The position numbers and the translations under genes are program-made. Below the pieces are notes generated by a model, which worked only from the letters and a program-made list of their open reading frames with translations, was not told the origin of the DNA and did not search any database. This document shows positions 25,673 to 38,500 of a stretch of DNA of 64,000 nucleotides, piece by piece. Within the stretch, counting starts at the first letter, position 1. Every line of letters begins with the position of its first letter. Source of the stretch: Hemibagrus wyckioides (lineage: Eukaryota; Chordata; Actinopteri; Siluriformes; Bagridae); the NCBI RefSeq assembly GCF_019097595.1, contig NC_080711.1, positions 10,183,428 through 10,247,427 on the forward strand, in the 5' to 3' direction.

Positions 25673-27640
25673 CAGGGCTAATCATCTCCCATCCTGCCAT
25701 TCAGACTCCTCATACCCCTCCTCATAACAAACCTTTCTGCTTCTCCATCACAGCTGGACTGCTGGAAGAGTAGTGAGATCTGTCAGGATTTACAGCAGGA
25801 ACTCCTGCTTGTCGAGTCTGGAGTTTGGGACAGAGTTACATGTTATACAGAACGCTTATTCACACATACCATGTCTGCAACATTTCAGTGTTTTTGTTTT
25901 CCGCCACTCAGTTCCTCCAGTTTTCTCCGATTTTCTTCAATTGTTTTTGTTTTTTTTTCTTTGCTTTTCACTATTTTTTTGTGAGATTTGTCCAGTTTGC
26001 ACTGCCATCAGTGGAGCTGAAACAAATGTGATGGGATCACACTACATTTCCTCTGGATCTTTATGGACTTGACTTCACCTCTTTTACCTCACACACACAA
26101 ACCCCACCCCCACCCCCCAAAAACATGAGACAATCTGACCTCATGGACTTTACTATGTCTCTGCTTTGTCCTCTTTTCCCTCCTACACAAGCCAACAAAG
26201 GCACTTGGCACTTACTGTAACCCTGCAGCCCTCAGCTGTGTTTGAAACACACACACACACACACCGTCCCTACCTTGAGTCTCAGACCTGCTCCTTCATG
26301 CAGCATGATCAGTGAAGGCCTCAGTGTATTCATTTGGAGACGAGGGTGAAGATGAAACCGTCTCTCTGTGCTTTCTTGTTGCTCGTTGTGTATAATAAAA
26401 GCTCCAGCTGCAGGCTGTCACGTAGCATGTTCATTATGCTGCCATGTGTGTGTGACACGGTCAGCCCTCTGCACAACATCCAGTCGCTCCACAGGTATGA
26501 TGTCTGGACATCGTGTCCATACCGAGTGCACTGAGGCCTTCAGCCATCTTTGAGTGTTTTTGTCTCACTCCTTCAATCTACTGCATAGAAGTGCGGCTCT
26601 TCATTCTAGATGCGAGTTTTGCGGTATATTTCTATTTAAGTATTTTAAATCACACTCAGTTCTCTTAATTACTACTAAAGGCAGTAACTGATAGCTTGAT
26701 TAACTACTAATGAATTAAGCTCTTACTGGATTCTTCTTTTGGACTTGTGTGTGCTATTCAATGCCGTGGCCATTCATTTCGATCATTAATCTCAAACACA
26801 GTTCATCATCTCTTGCCAAACCCTAAATGGAGCCATCATAAGCTATAAAGCAAACCTGCTCTCAGACAGGGCCGCAGGGAACACGTCTAACCGCTGCTGG
26901 CTGCTTTTACTCGTCTCGGATGCGACTCTCAGGATTTTCTTCCTGCTGAGAATCTTTTGCAGAGGCCTGTCTGAAAAAAGCCTCCCTGTATATAAGTTCA
27001 TGTAAATAGCCAAATAAATATGAAGACTCTATTTTATGTATGAGAAATAAGATGGATGTTCATTGAGAATATTTGTTTTGTATATCTGAGGGGGTTCAAA
27101 ACATACGTGTACATTTTAAAAGCAGATTAAGAGTCTAATATTCCTGATGAAAGAACTGTACAGCATATCTTCTTCTCGGTTTCGTTGCATTGCAGTTTTT
27201 TTTTTTTTAATTATTATTATTATTATTTGGTTCCTAGCTGTAGTACATGATGTGTATTATACTATATATTATAGTTCTGTTGATTATCTTCGGTTGTATT
27301 ATTTTGTTGGTTTTGTTTTCTATTTCGCAAATTTACTGGAATTGTACAGCATGTGTTCGCTTTGGTTGGATTTAATTGTTTTCTCTCTTCTTTTTTGTTT
27401 TTGTTTTTTTTAAAGCGGGTAATCTACAATCTCTGGGTGTTGTTTTTTTGGTTTTTGTACAGAAGTCCGTGTTTACAGTGCCCTCCTCTGAAACTCAGAT
27501 GTGTCCAACGATGCGAGAGGAAGGCGGGTCAGGAGGAGGCGCTGCTCCGCCTCCATCTCCAAAAAAGTTATTAAAATTAAAAAAAAAAAAAAAATTCCAA
27601 CAAATCTTAAATAAAGCCTCTTCTGATGAGCTCCTGAGTC
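25673..27640 (+). other. rapgefl1: Probable 3' UTR of rapgefl1
   Basis: Follows the stop codon with no splice-like break or recognisable transposon. It holds a (CA)n run near 26249 and T-rich tracts. Three AATAAA hexamers (26394, 27013, 27610) allow alternative ends; the last would give about a 2 kb UTR. Extent is inferred, not observed. Confidence 0.55.
27610..27615 (+). promoter_or_regulatory. rapgefl1: Candidate distal poly(A) signal of rapgefl1
   Basis: AATAAA followed about 35 bases later by GTGTGTGTGTTTTAG, a typical GT/T-rich downstream element. Of the three candidates this has the best downstream context. Upstream alternatives are AATAAA at 27013-27018 and 26394-26399. Confidence 0.45.
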
Positions 27641-28199
27641 AGCGTGTGTGTGTTTTAGAAGAATGTTGGATTTCATGCTAGTTTATAACGCTATCTTGCT
27701 GCAGTATTAATTGATAAAAGATTAATTCTTATACACTTTGCATCTCCTGATTAAATCTCTGGACCTGCCTGATCCATCCTGATGCCTCACTGGAGGCTGT
27801 TCGCTGCTGCTGAGGATAAACCCACATGTGCAGCATGGAGATATTTCGGGTTACTGTAGATGGTGCCACTAAGAGCCCGTGAAGATGGCTTTGGACCGCA
27901 GTTGATACACATTTAAGTCTCCATCAACTTCATTTTAAAACAAAAATGAAATTTTCCTGATTACAATTACAGTTTAAAATGACTTTTTTCCACTGTGTAG
28001 TACAGTTTGATTTATAATCACATTCTCCAGTATCACCCAGATGATGATGGTTTTCCTTTTTGGAATCTGGTTCCTCTTAAGGTTTCTTCCTCATTTTGTC
28101 TCAGGTACCTTTTTTTACCTCCCATCACCTCTGGCTTGTTCATTAGGACTAATTTCAAAAATTCATAACTAATATCCTGGATATAAATGACTTACACAA

Positions 28200-28730
28200 C
28201 CAGTCAAAAGTTTGGACACATCTTCTAATTCCATGGTCTTTCCTGATGTTTATTTATTTCAATGCTGAAGGCGGCTGAAATCCACAATAACGTCCTTTGA
28301 ACAGTTGATATTGAGATATGTCTGCTACTGATGCTCTGTAAAGCCTTCATAATGCCTCTAATCTGAGGTGCTGTTAATTGGTGATTTCTGAGGCTGGTCA
28401 CTCTAAATGAACTTCTCCTCTGCAGCAGAGGTCAGTTTTGGTCTTGCTTTCCTGGGATGGTCTTCATGTGAGCCAGTTTCATCATGGTGCTTGATGGGTT
28501 TTGCAAATGCACTTGACAATACTGTTCTTGCAAGAACTATTCCAGAACATCTGACCTTCGTGTCTTAAAATAACAACTGACTGTTTTTTGTTGTCGTTAC
28601 ATATGGATTACTTAAGTCCATGTGTGTTATTTCATAGTTTTGAAATCTCCAGTATTGTTCTAGAATGTAGAAAATAAATCCCTAAACAAAAAACACTGAA
28701 TTAAAAGGTGTGTCCAAACTTTTGACTGGT
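28200..28730 (-). mobile_element. Tc1-like element, lineage D, internally deleted
   Basis: Terminal repeats CCAGTCAAAAGTTTGGACAC and the inverse GTGTCCAAACTTTTGACTGG. The interior on the minus strand corresponds to the N-terminal transposase region (GCAGCAGAGGTCAGTTTTGG is the plus-strand form). It lies between the two genes' presumed 3' ends. Confidence 0.85.
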
Positions 28731-28927
28731 GTTAAAAGCGTTATACAAATAAAATGGTTATGAGGTTTATCAATATTTTTATATTGAACTGAAACTGCTT
28801 CATCTTTATAGTTAGTTCCAGAATGACTTGCCAGCAAGAGACTTCACACACACACACACACACACACACTCATAAAAAATTTCTCATCTCATTATTCAAC
28901 ACGTTTTTTTTTTTGTTTTTTTTTGCA

Positions 28928-28933
28928 TTTATT
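28928..28933 (-). promoter_or_regulatory. ppp1r9b: Candidate distal poly(A) signal of ppp1r9b
   Basis: AATAAA on the minus strand, followed at once by a long minus-strand A-rich tract (28902-28924). The A tract could instead reflect an old retrotransposed tail, so weight is low. Confidence 0.3.
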
Positions 28934-31900
28934 GTTAATGACAGTAAATTATGCAAGATGGACATGATGCTCCTTTCAAATGGAACGTTTTTTTTTTTTT
29001 TTTTCTTTCTTTCTTATTTAAATGAATGCAACTCAAAGCAATAAAATAAACAAAAAAACAAAACAAAACTCAACGGTGAAAGAATGGAGTCAAGTTTTAG
29101 TTCACGTTAAAATGAGTAACACCCTTACACCAGCATGAGGAACGAGTTCCTGTCTGTACACAGAAGTAAGTGAACCTTATAGACGGCTACGACGTCCGCA
29201 AAAAGAGCAGGTCTAATGGAATGTAAAGTTGTTACTGTTTCTCTAGTGTTTCAGTGCTCTGATAATCACTCAGCATGTAGCTTGTCCTGCTGTCATCCGT
29301 CCGGGTAGCGCTCCGATCTTTACTGGCTCATCCATCAGGATTTCGGATACACGATCAGGTCCAGTTGCAGTAATCACATTTATCAAAAAGGCGAAAGCTG
29401 ACCATGAACGTGGACAACGATTCTTTTTTTCTGCTGAGCCGGTAAACAGCGACACACACGGCCGAGCGAAAAGTCTGCGTCCTCCTGGGACGTGATCGCA
29501 AACAAAACAAAACAAAAAAAAAAACCGAGTCCTGTGTGTGTGTGTGTGTGTGTGTACTTGATCCTCATTCAACCTGAGTGGATCATACGGAGGTGTTACT
29601 GGCACAGATGCACAGCTGGAGCAGAGACAAGCTCACATCATGCTGACTGTCATCAAATGACCCCTACTGTAGCATGTAGCACTCGTTACAACCTATGCCT
29701 TTACACTTTTCTTTTCTTTTCTTTTCCTTTTAAAGAATGGATGAATTTGTGCAAAAAATATTCAAAAGAGGAAGAAAAGGAGGAAATGCTAAAAAGAAAA
29801 TGAGAGAGAGAGAGAGAGAGAGAAATGGAGATAAAAAACAAAACAAAAATGGAAAAGACCTGAGGTAGTTCAGGGATTGTATTTATGTATCAAACCTCAC
29901 AGGAGGAAAAGTCGTTCAGATGAATATATTTCTACATGGCTGAGCGGGGACGCTTGATACATACACACACACCCCTGGACTATCGCAGTGCTCTCTGTTA
30001 CGATTCGTCTTTGCATATGGTGCACAGACTTCAAATTGGATCCAAGTGAATGATGTGAGATTCTATTTCCACACATTAAAAAAAACAAAAAAAAACAAAC
30101 AAACAAAAAAACCTCTATTTATACTCTACTGACAATAACAAAGCCCATTATATATTGTTGCAGAGTAATAATTGTTGTATCACTAAAATATCTGTTAAAA
30201 GGTCGGATAAAACCCCAGACGTCGCTTTCAATACTGCATCGTAAGAGACATTTCTTTTTTTTTTTTTTTTCTTCTTTTTTTTTTCTTATCATCACAAAAC
30301 ATAGCAAGTGGAAGCGATGGGATTGAATTAAATTACATACATGAGAAAAGCCATGGAAACTACAGCTAATGCATTTTTTTTTTTTCTCGTTTTTTCTCGA
30401 TCTGTCCGAAACTAATACTGTCTTTCCAGAATCAAGGTTCAATACATTTTAACTGAAACTTAGAAATAAACATACAGCGACGGCAGAGCTTCTTTCTTAT
30501 TGCAACAACAGAGAGAAAATCTCCAGCAGACTCCACACCAGTCCTTAAAGGATTACGCCGGGAGTTTTGAACGAAAATGCATACAGCTCAAAAGTAATAG
30601 CAGGTTGATGGGCAGGCAGACGCGGCTTCATTTTTTAAAAAAGGAATGAAGGATTTCAGGCATGGGAAAAAACGTCTGGAGTTTGCCACCTGGCCTGAAT
30701 GCCCCTTACTGTTAGAAACACATATTTGTTCAAAAATACCAGAATGATCCTTTAAATGCTATGGCTGAGTTGTGATCTCGTCTGAGGAGGCTGGTCCAAA
30801 ATCAGATTAAAGGCCAATGTCTATCTAAAAGCTGTGTTTAACTCTATCTAGATTCCAGTTTCCCCAAATCCATAACGTTTGATCGAATACAATAGTAAAA
30901 TCCGCCTTGAGACAAAAAACAAAAAAGCTGCTCACCAATAAGACATCAGCAAAAGCTAAAAGTCTGCAAATGTACGCTTATCGTTACACTGGTAAGACAA
31001 TTACTCTTGATCTAATAATGTTTAACCCCTGAAACTCCCGGGATAGGCAGGTCCGATTTACGCTCCTCACTCTGCACGCATACAGAATAATGCACCGTAG
31101 CTACCGAGTCATGTGCTTTAAGATAAATAACTACAGAATACAGCGGGATAATTGTTAGCATTTTTTTAGCTCAGTGAAAAATCACATTTTCAGCCTGGAT
31201 TAGAAACAACCTAAAGAAGTGATGATGAAGCGTCACTGCTGGATGTCAACACATTCATTCAACCCATGCTGCCAGTTGCTGCACTTTCATCTGATGCTGT
31301 GCAAGAAATATCTGGTGAGCAGAGATTAGAGAAAAAAAAAAAAAAGAAGGTAAGAATTAAGCACGCAAGCCGTCCGTCCTTCTCTTCTCTTTCTCACTCA
31401 TACACTGATAGTGACTGATGCGTGAGAGAAATGCAGGAGACAGCGACCCAGAGGCCTGAATCACACGACACACTTCCAGTAATACTGTCCAGAGGAAAGC
31501 AAAGTGTGAAATGTAAGTCTTGGAAGGTACATCGAGAAAGGTCGACTTACACAAGTCTCACACCCTGTTTGCCATTTTGCTTGAAGAAGAAAAATAAAAC
31601 GCGTGAAAAGAACCTGCGCCGGTCTAGAAGAGGGAAAATCTGTTTACCTTCACTTACCTGTTATCTGCACCCTGGCTTTACCCCCCCCTCCTCCACCCCG
31701 GCTGTTCCCCTGTTCCCTTACAGCTCATTGCTTAAGCATTTTTTAAATACATTGAAGAATATATACAAACACCATCAAATGTTCTGGCACTGCTGTACAA
31801 ACCTACAGCATCGCGTTCTGCACACACATGATGGAAGAAAAAAAAAAAAGAAGGTGATATTTAGAAGTCTGTCGCATGGAATTTCTCTTTTCCTCAGTTC

Positions 31901-31972
31901 GCTTGGCACCAGGTCCAGGTGGCGTGTGTCACTCGAATGTGCTGAGTTGCCAAGGCTAAGCTGTGTAATGTT

Positions 31973-31978
31973 TTTATT
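31973..31978 (-). promoter_or_regulatory. ppp1r9b: Candidate proximal poly(A) signal of ppp1r9b
   Basis: TTTATT on the plus strand, AATAAA on the minus strand, about 315 bases past the stop codon. A second AATAAA (minus) at 28933-28928 could give a long form. Confidence 0.4.
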
Positions 31979-32293
31979 GGGCCATTAAAAAGAAAAAGAA
32001 AAAAAGAAATCAAGAAATCAAATACTGTTTGAAAGCAAAAACGTCCGACGTTATATGGGTTGTCATGAAGACTAGAGGTGAGCAGGCCTGTGCCACACGT
32101 CTGGCAGGACTTTATGAGTTCTCTGTCACGCCCCCTTTTTCCCCCAGTAACATCCCTTTAATGTTTCTTTCACTCTTTTTGGTTGTCCATTGTTGCATGC
32201 CACAGGGGAAAACATGCAGGAAGGAGGGACGGCCAGGGCTGAAAGACTTTTCTCCTGCTCTCTCCCTCGTTTCTCTCTAGTTCCTGTGCGGGT

Positions 32294-32347
32294 TTAGGAG
32301 GGCTCGGAGCTCTTCAGTGCACCCACCTTCGTTTCTAAGTCGGTGAT
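32294..32347 (-). CDS. ppp1r9b: ppp1r9b exon 10: last coding exon
   Basis: The acceptor is TTTCCTCTTTAG. It reads [17 protein letters not shown] and stops at TAA (32296-32294). Mammalian spinophilin ends ISELEGNLQTLRNSNST, so length agrees exactly while the last ten residues diverge. Confidence 0.9.
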   Translation of the reverse strand: MTDLETKVGALKSSEPS

Positions 32348-35300
32348 CTAAAGAGGAAACGACAGCAAACGTATAAGAAGCTGCTGAGATTTCAACAGGT
32401 TAAAATCTTAGGCTCTGTTTCAATACTCTTCCTAGCTGACTTCCCATCATAACTCAGAAGTGGATCACAGCTACATCACACAAGTGAGCAGATATTAGAA
32501 CAAGAACACACCAGACATGTGGCTTGTCTATAGGGGCAGATGTGTGAGTGTCACCATGTCCACTGATCACAGAATGGTTTCAAAAACAGTACAGGGATAA
32601 AATAGTAACTTAACTTTAAACTTTACACATTTTGTTCTGTTTCTATACTTCTGTAACCGTGCTTTGAGACAATGTCCATTGTTAAACATGCTATACAACT
32701 GAACTGAATTGAATAATCATTTTCAACTCCATACATTTTGAATTGAAATATTAATTACGTCTTTTAAATGACCAATAATTAAAGCATAGTTAGACATATG
32801 TATAAAAGCCCATCTGCTCACATTTCTAGGTGTTATACAACGTTAAGGCAGCCCTCTCCCAGCTGCTTATAGTGCCATAAAGCTAGTAGGTGAAAATGAG
32901 AAATGCGACTGCTAGCGAAAGGTCATCTAACATACCTAACATGACCTAAGAGAAATAGTAAAGGGCAAATCAATAAAAGCATGTTAACCAAAAAAAATAA
33001 TGGAAAAGAGTCAGTAGTGCACGCAGACTGCATAACTCACAGGCGAAATATTTAGACTATAAAAAATTCATGCCATAAAAAATTCAAGCCATTGCATTGC
33101 AGTGCAGCGCAACAGAGGTAGCTGCGTCCCAAATGACTGCACGCTATGTACTTACACTACGCACTGTTTACTCTACACTCTGGTGTATGAATTTTACAAC
33201 AGTAGAATAGTCTCAAATGGAAGACTAAAGTTTTTTTTCCACTATAAGCTGTTTCCCAGTCAATTACGCATGTAATGCGACGCCGCCGGCTTCAGCAGGA
33301 TACAGTGCATTTTTAAAATGTTGAAACATAAATCGCTCATTTATAGCATGTCTTGTCCACTGGAGTGTTGTTGGGCATCTTGAAAATTTTTTCTCATCTA
33401 GTGTCAGCCCCGCCCCCTTTTCCTGCTGCATTAGCAAAGCTGTGACGGTTGAGTGCATGAAGCGCCCGACATTCCACACATTTATTCTTTCAGTGGAATA
33501 AGTGCATTAGCCTGGGGTCTGAAGTGCACTTCTTCTTGTTGGACTTTTTTTTTCTTTTCTTTTTTTTTTTTTTTTTAGAGTGAACACACTACTTGCACTA
33601 TACTACCAAATGGTATAGGATAGTGCATAAGTATCTGATTTGGGACGCACCAAGTGTTTGACTGATCATTGAAGGTTGTTTAGCATCAGCGTTCTCAGCA
33701 TCATCACATACCGAACCATGGGAATATAACAACGCTGTTGAGTTTTAGCTCTGGAGTGAGCGAGTGGAATCCAATCCAGGAGCATGTTCTCTTCCGCTGC
33801 TTTTCTCACATTCAAATGTACTGCTAAGTGTCTTCTAGAGGTTTTATACCGATTCGTTTTTTACCGTAAATACTGTACGTGACACAAAGCCATGCACACT
33901 GACGCATTTTATGGTGTTTAATGGATGCTGAAAATCTCTAATAATAATTTATTCTGGAAAAAAAAAAAGTCCCTTAATGCTTGGCTTGGGCTGAAGGTGT
34001 AATTTAATGCAGTCACTTAGGAAATGAATCTTTGCTTGTCCACTTCCACTGTACCTTCTCCTGCAGGCTGTCTGTCTCCTCCTTGTGGTCGGCTTCTGAT
34101 TCCTCCTGTGCACGCCTCTGCGCTGTCTCCTTCTTCAGATACTCAATCTCTCTGCATCACACACACACACACGCACACACACACACACACAGACACACAC
34201 ACACACACACACTAGTTACTGACTGGCCATAGAATAAAAATCTACCATTTTTTAAAGCCCAGAATGTCCTGTTGAAGCTTTTTTCTAGTCATTTGCATTT
34301 GTCAGTACATCAGTGTCCTGACTGTGTACTGACTGTGGAGTACACCACAGTGCACTCTGCTGGCTCGGGCCCCTAAGTGCAAACAGTGCAATAGTGGGCT
34401 TTGACTTCTATTTTTTACTACTAACCTGGAGAATATCTACACAATAAAAAGTATTTAGTAATGGCATCAGCATCAAGTGTGTTACGTGTCTGACAAAATC
34501 TGTTTATCATACTTTGTCATACTTGCAAGAAATTTTTGCAGCACTTTTTCAAGGTGGAGAAATTTACTTCTTTTAAGTGGGATGGGGGCAGCATGGTGGC
34601 TTAGTGGTTAGCACTGTTGCCTCACAGCAAGAAGGTCCTGGGTTCGAACATGCAGAGGCCTTTCTGTGTAGAGTTTGCATGTTCTCCCCGTGCCTGTGTG
34701 GGTTTACTCCTGGTGCTCTGGTTTCCTCCCACAGTCCAAAAACCTGTACATTAGGTTGAGTGGTAATTCTAAATTGCCCATAGGAGTGAGTGTGTGTGTG
34801 TGGTTGTCTGTCTATATATGTGGCCCTGTGATGGACTGGTGACCTGTCCAGGGTGTACCCCTGCCTTTTGCCCAATGTGTGCTGGGATAGGCTCCAGCAG
34901 ACCCCCGTAACCCTAATTAGGAATAAAGCGGGTATAGATAAAGGATGGATTGATAAATGGGATTGGCCACAAAGTTTATGTACACAATCTGTCGAACAGT
35001 CAGAATGTCTGTTTTTACACAGCCAATCAATTAGACACATTTTCATCACAAAACGAGCCGCATAATGTAATGATTCGGATAAATCAGAAGTGTATATAAT
35101 GTTAGCTAGAGCAGTGATGGATAATTAGAAGAGAAACTGGATGTGACTGGAGCCCATTAATAAATAAAAAAATCAAAAAGACAGCAAAGACACTCTTGAC
35201 CATTTTTACAAATCATTTTGAGCTGATGAAGAGTATTATAACTTAGTAATCTGGGTTAAGGTGTTGGACTGCTGAGGGGAAGGTTGTGAGTTTGAATGCC

Positions 35301-36591
35301 AGCTCCACCAAGCTGCCACTGCTGGGCCTCTGAGCAAGGCCCTTAATTGCTTAGTTGTATAAAATGAGATAAAATGTAAGTTGCTCTGGATGAAGGGCGT
35401 CTGCCAAATGCCAGAAATGTAAATGTCGTGAGGTGAGGATCAGATGCTACCAGGATCACACAGCTCATTTAACTCCACTGGCCACTGTGGACTCTGTATG
35501 TGTGTTTAGTGTACATGGGCGTGAATGGGGCGCAGGTTTAGTGGAACTTCACCTACTACAGCTACAATCATGACTAGTGCACCGTTCATTAATTTCAGTA
35601 TTTCTAGTTTGTTATCCAGGTGATAACAGTACACCAGTTTCCTTACAGCCTGCACAAACAGTATAAAGCTCATGAGAGAAGCTCTTGTTATTCACACCTG
35701 CATCTTAGAGAATAGTCTCTAATCTTTCCCTTTTAAAACTAAAAAGCCTACAAAGTGTTTAACTACAGTGTATGCCCCTGACACTTGGCATTACATGCTA
35801 CATTTCCATCAAAGCATTGCTTCCACTTCCTGCCCACTCACTTCTGCTGGTACTCTTTGATGAGGCGCTTGGCTTTGCTGTATTTGCGCTCCAGTGTCTG
35901 GTACTGAGCCTGTGTCTCTTTAAGATGCTCGTCTACTGCCTGACACAGGCTCTGGGCCTCCATCCAGTAGCCCTCAAGCTTCTCCATTCGTTCCTTCGTC
36001 TCTCGCACGGTCTGCTCCAGCTGGGCCTTCTCCATCCTCCAGCGCAGTTTTTCCTGCTCGGCATGAGCCAGCTGCAAAAGAAAAAAACGAAAAGACTTAT
36101 ACTATGTCACCTGAACACATTTTATCATCTGAAACAGTAAACCTGAAACCTACTTACCTTCCTTTTCAGCTGCTGGATCTCAGCCTGGGTCACAGCATGC
36201 TTTATCTGGAGCTGGAGGCAGAAGCATGCAGGAAATGCATGTGAGAGATGGCACAGCAGAGGCTAGCAGTGAATTCTTGATATGCACTACACATATTTCT
36301 TTTCTAAATGGCTATAGTGTCTTGACCTGAATAGAAATACTGACAGTGTTCAAATAAAAATTTTATTCCCTTCTTGCAACCTGAATATCTTTGGTGAGGT
36401 CAGAATAGGAAGAAGACAAACGACCGTTGGCAGCACTGACCTCTTTAAACTTGTGAGTGAGTTTCTCTGGGTCCATCTCCACAGGAGAGAGCATGTCCTC
36501 GCTCTCAGCCAAGTCAAACACCTCGATAGCATTAGGGAACATGGGGCTCATCTCCTCATCCTCGTCTGTGCCGTACTCACCCGCCTGCACG

Positions 36592-36631
<40 letters not shown>

Positions 36632-38419
36632 AATTCATTAACCCAGTAACACAACTGAATTTCAGTACTGCATCCATTTATCTCATGTCTCAAATGACAG
36701 ATAACCCATGACAATCAGCAGCAGGGAGGAAAATTCACTATAATTCAATATAGATGTGCTATATTTTCACCACAAGGGCAACTTTATGAGCAGTCTTGAT
36801 AAACCTGGTATATTTCCTGGTCTTTCAGATGATCCTTGCAACAAATTGTGGGTGTGTGTGATGCAGTCAAACATTAGCGACAATTCCACAACTGGCCACA
36901 AGGTGGCAGAGTCTATGCAGCCACCAAGTGGACGTTTGTAAGCTGGACATAAATAAAAGATAAGGTCATAAAATTCATCCAGTTATCACTGTCTGGTGAG
37001 TGCAGCACTAATAAAGTAATAAAGACAACACAGATATCTTACATTTTATTATTTTCGAAACAAACTGAGGTTAAGGACAAACTTAAATCGCTGGTTACTT
37101 TCTAATTGGGTAAATGTCGGTCTTGGCACACGATATGCATGGAGATAATATGAATAAGTGGTGACATCCCACAGTTTCCATGACCGAATTTCAGCGCATT
37201 TAAAGCAAAGTGGGTGGAGAAACATAATGACTGCAGATGCTTCCACTAAGCAGATGCAGCAACGAAGCGTCCAGCCATGCTCTGTACTGTGTAGTCAAGT
37301 CAAATTTTACTTATAAAGCACATAATAGTGGAGCCAAAGAGCTGTACATAGCATCATATAACAAATCCAGTGTACACAAACAGCAAGCAGACCTAAGAAA
37401 CCACAGGTCTGGATCAAGATGGCAAAAGGATGCAATCTAACACAGCTTCAATCACAAAGACTGCTTCACTGGCTGGGTTTCAATTAGAACAGTGACGTCT
37501 GCATTTAAGCCTACAGGAGAGACTTGAGTCCATTAGTGTGATATGTAAGAAAAGCATAAGGGGAGCCAGAATAGAATCGAATAACTTTATTAATCTCCAG
37601 AGGGAAATTAAGTTGTCATAGCAGCTTGGTACATTTAAACTACAGCAGGGATACAAAAAAAAAACAACCTAAAAATGGATAATGAGAGAGGCACAGAGAA
37701 ATAAACAATATGTATAATAGTATAAAAATAATGAAGGGTAGTAATATGTGCATGAATAGACTGATATGCTAGATGGACTGATAGACAATGTGCACGAGAT
37801 GCTGATAAATTATGCAAAATATGTAATAATAAACTACTGACATGATAGATAAGACTATTGAAGGGCAAGAGAGTTATTAGGGCGTGTCTAAGAAACGTAG
37901 CTCAGTCCAGTTTGGTGATCACAGATCTGACCTGGGAAGATGAGTTGTAAAGTCTGATAGCCCTGGGCAGGAATGATTTCTTATATCATTACTTCGAGAA
38001 GGTTTGGACATGTTCAGAAGAGGGAGAGTGAGTATATTGGTAGAAGAATGTTGGACATGGAGCTGCCAGGCAGGAGGCAAAAATGGATGTAATAGATGAG
38101 GATATGAAGCTAGTGGGTGCAAGTGTTGAGGATGCGGAAGAGATGTGATGACCCCTGAAGGGAAATGCCGAGAGAAGAAGATTACTTCGAGCAGCGAAGA
38201 GGCTAAAGCTTGTCCAATGTTTTATGGAGGGGATGAGAGTCATTGTCCATAATTGCAGAAATGTCATAAATCGCATAATGTTGGCAAGTTCCATCAATAA
38301 CTATATAATGTAGGTTATTGTTATAGCCATTTCTACTCTCATGAACTAAATTAATAATTTTGGATATAGCTGGTAATTGGAGGTATGAATTTGAGATAAC
38401 TATGATTTTTTAAAAATAT

Positions 38420-38500
<81 letters not shown>

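Larger units (their letters stand above)
28910..32293 (-). other. ppp1r9b: Possible 3' UTR of ppp1r9b
   Basis: About 3.4 kb beyond the stop on the minus strand with no recognised transposon, but several T-runs (A-runs on the minus strand, e.g. 30252-30290) and an (AC)n run near 29535. Minus-strand AATAAA occurs at 31978-31973 (about 0.3 kb UTR) and 28933-28928 (about 3.4 kb UTR). The extent is inference only. Confidence 0.4.

Noticed and set aside
31422..31988. 188-residue open frame on the plus strand, the longest in the window
   Set aside because: Low-complexity, Lys- and Ser-rich, no recognised domain, and antisense to the presumed spinophilin 3' UTR. No splice or start context supports it.
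34573..35049. 158-residue minus-strand open frame
   Set aside because: It is antisense to the SINE-like repeat at 34587-34960.
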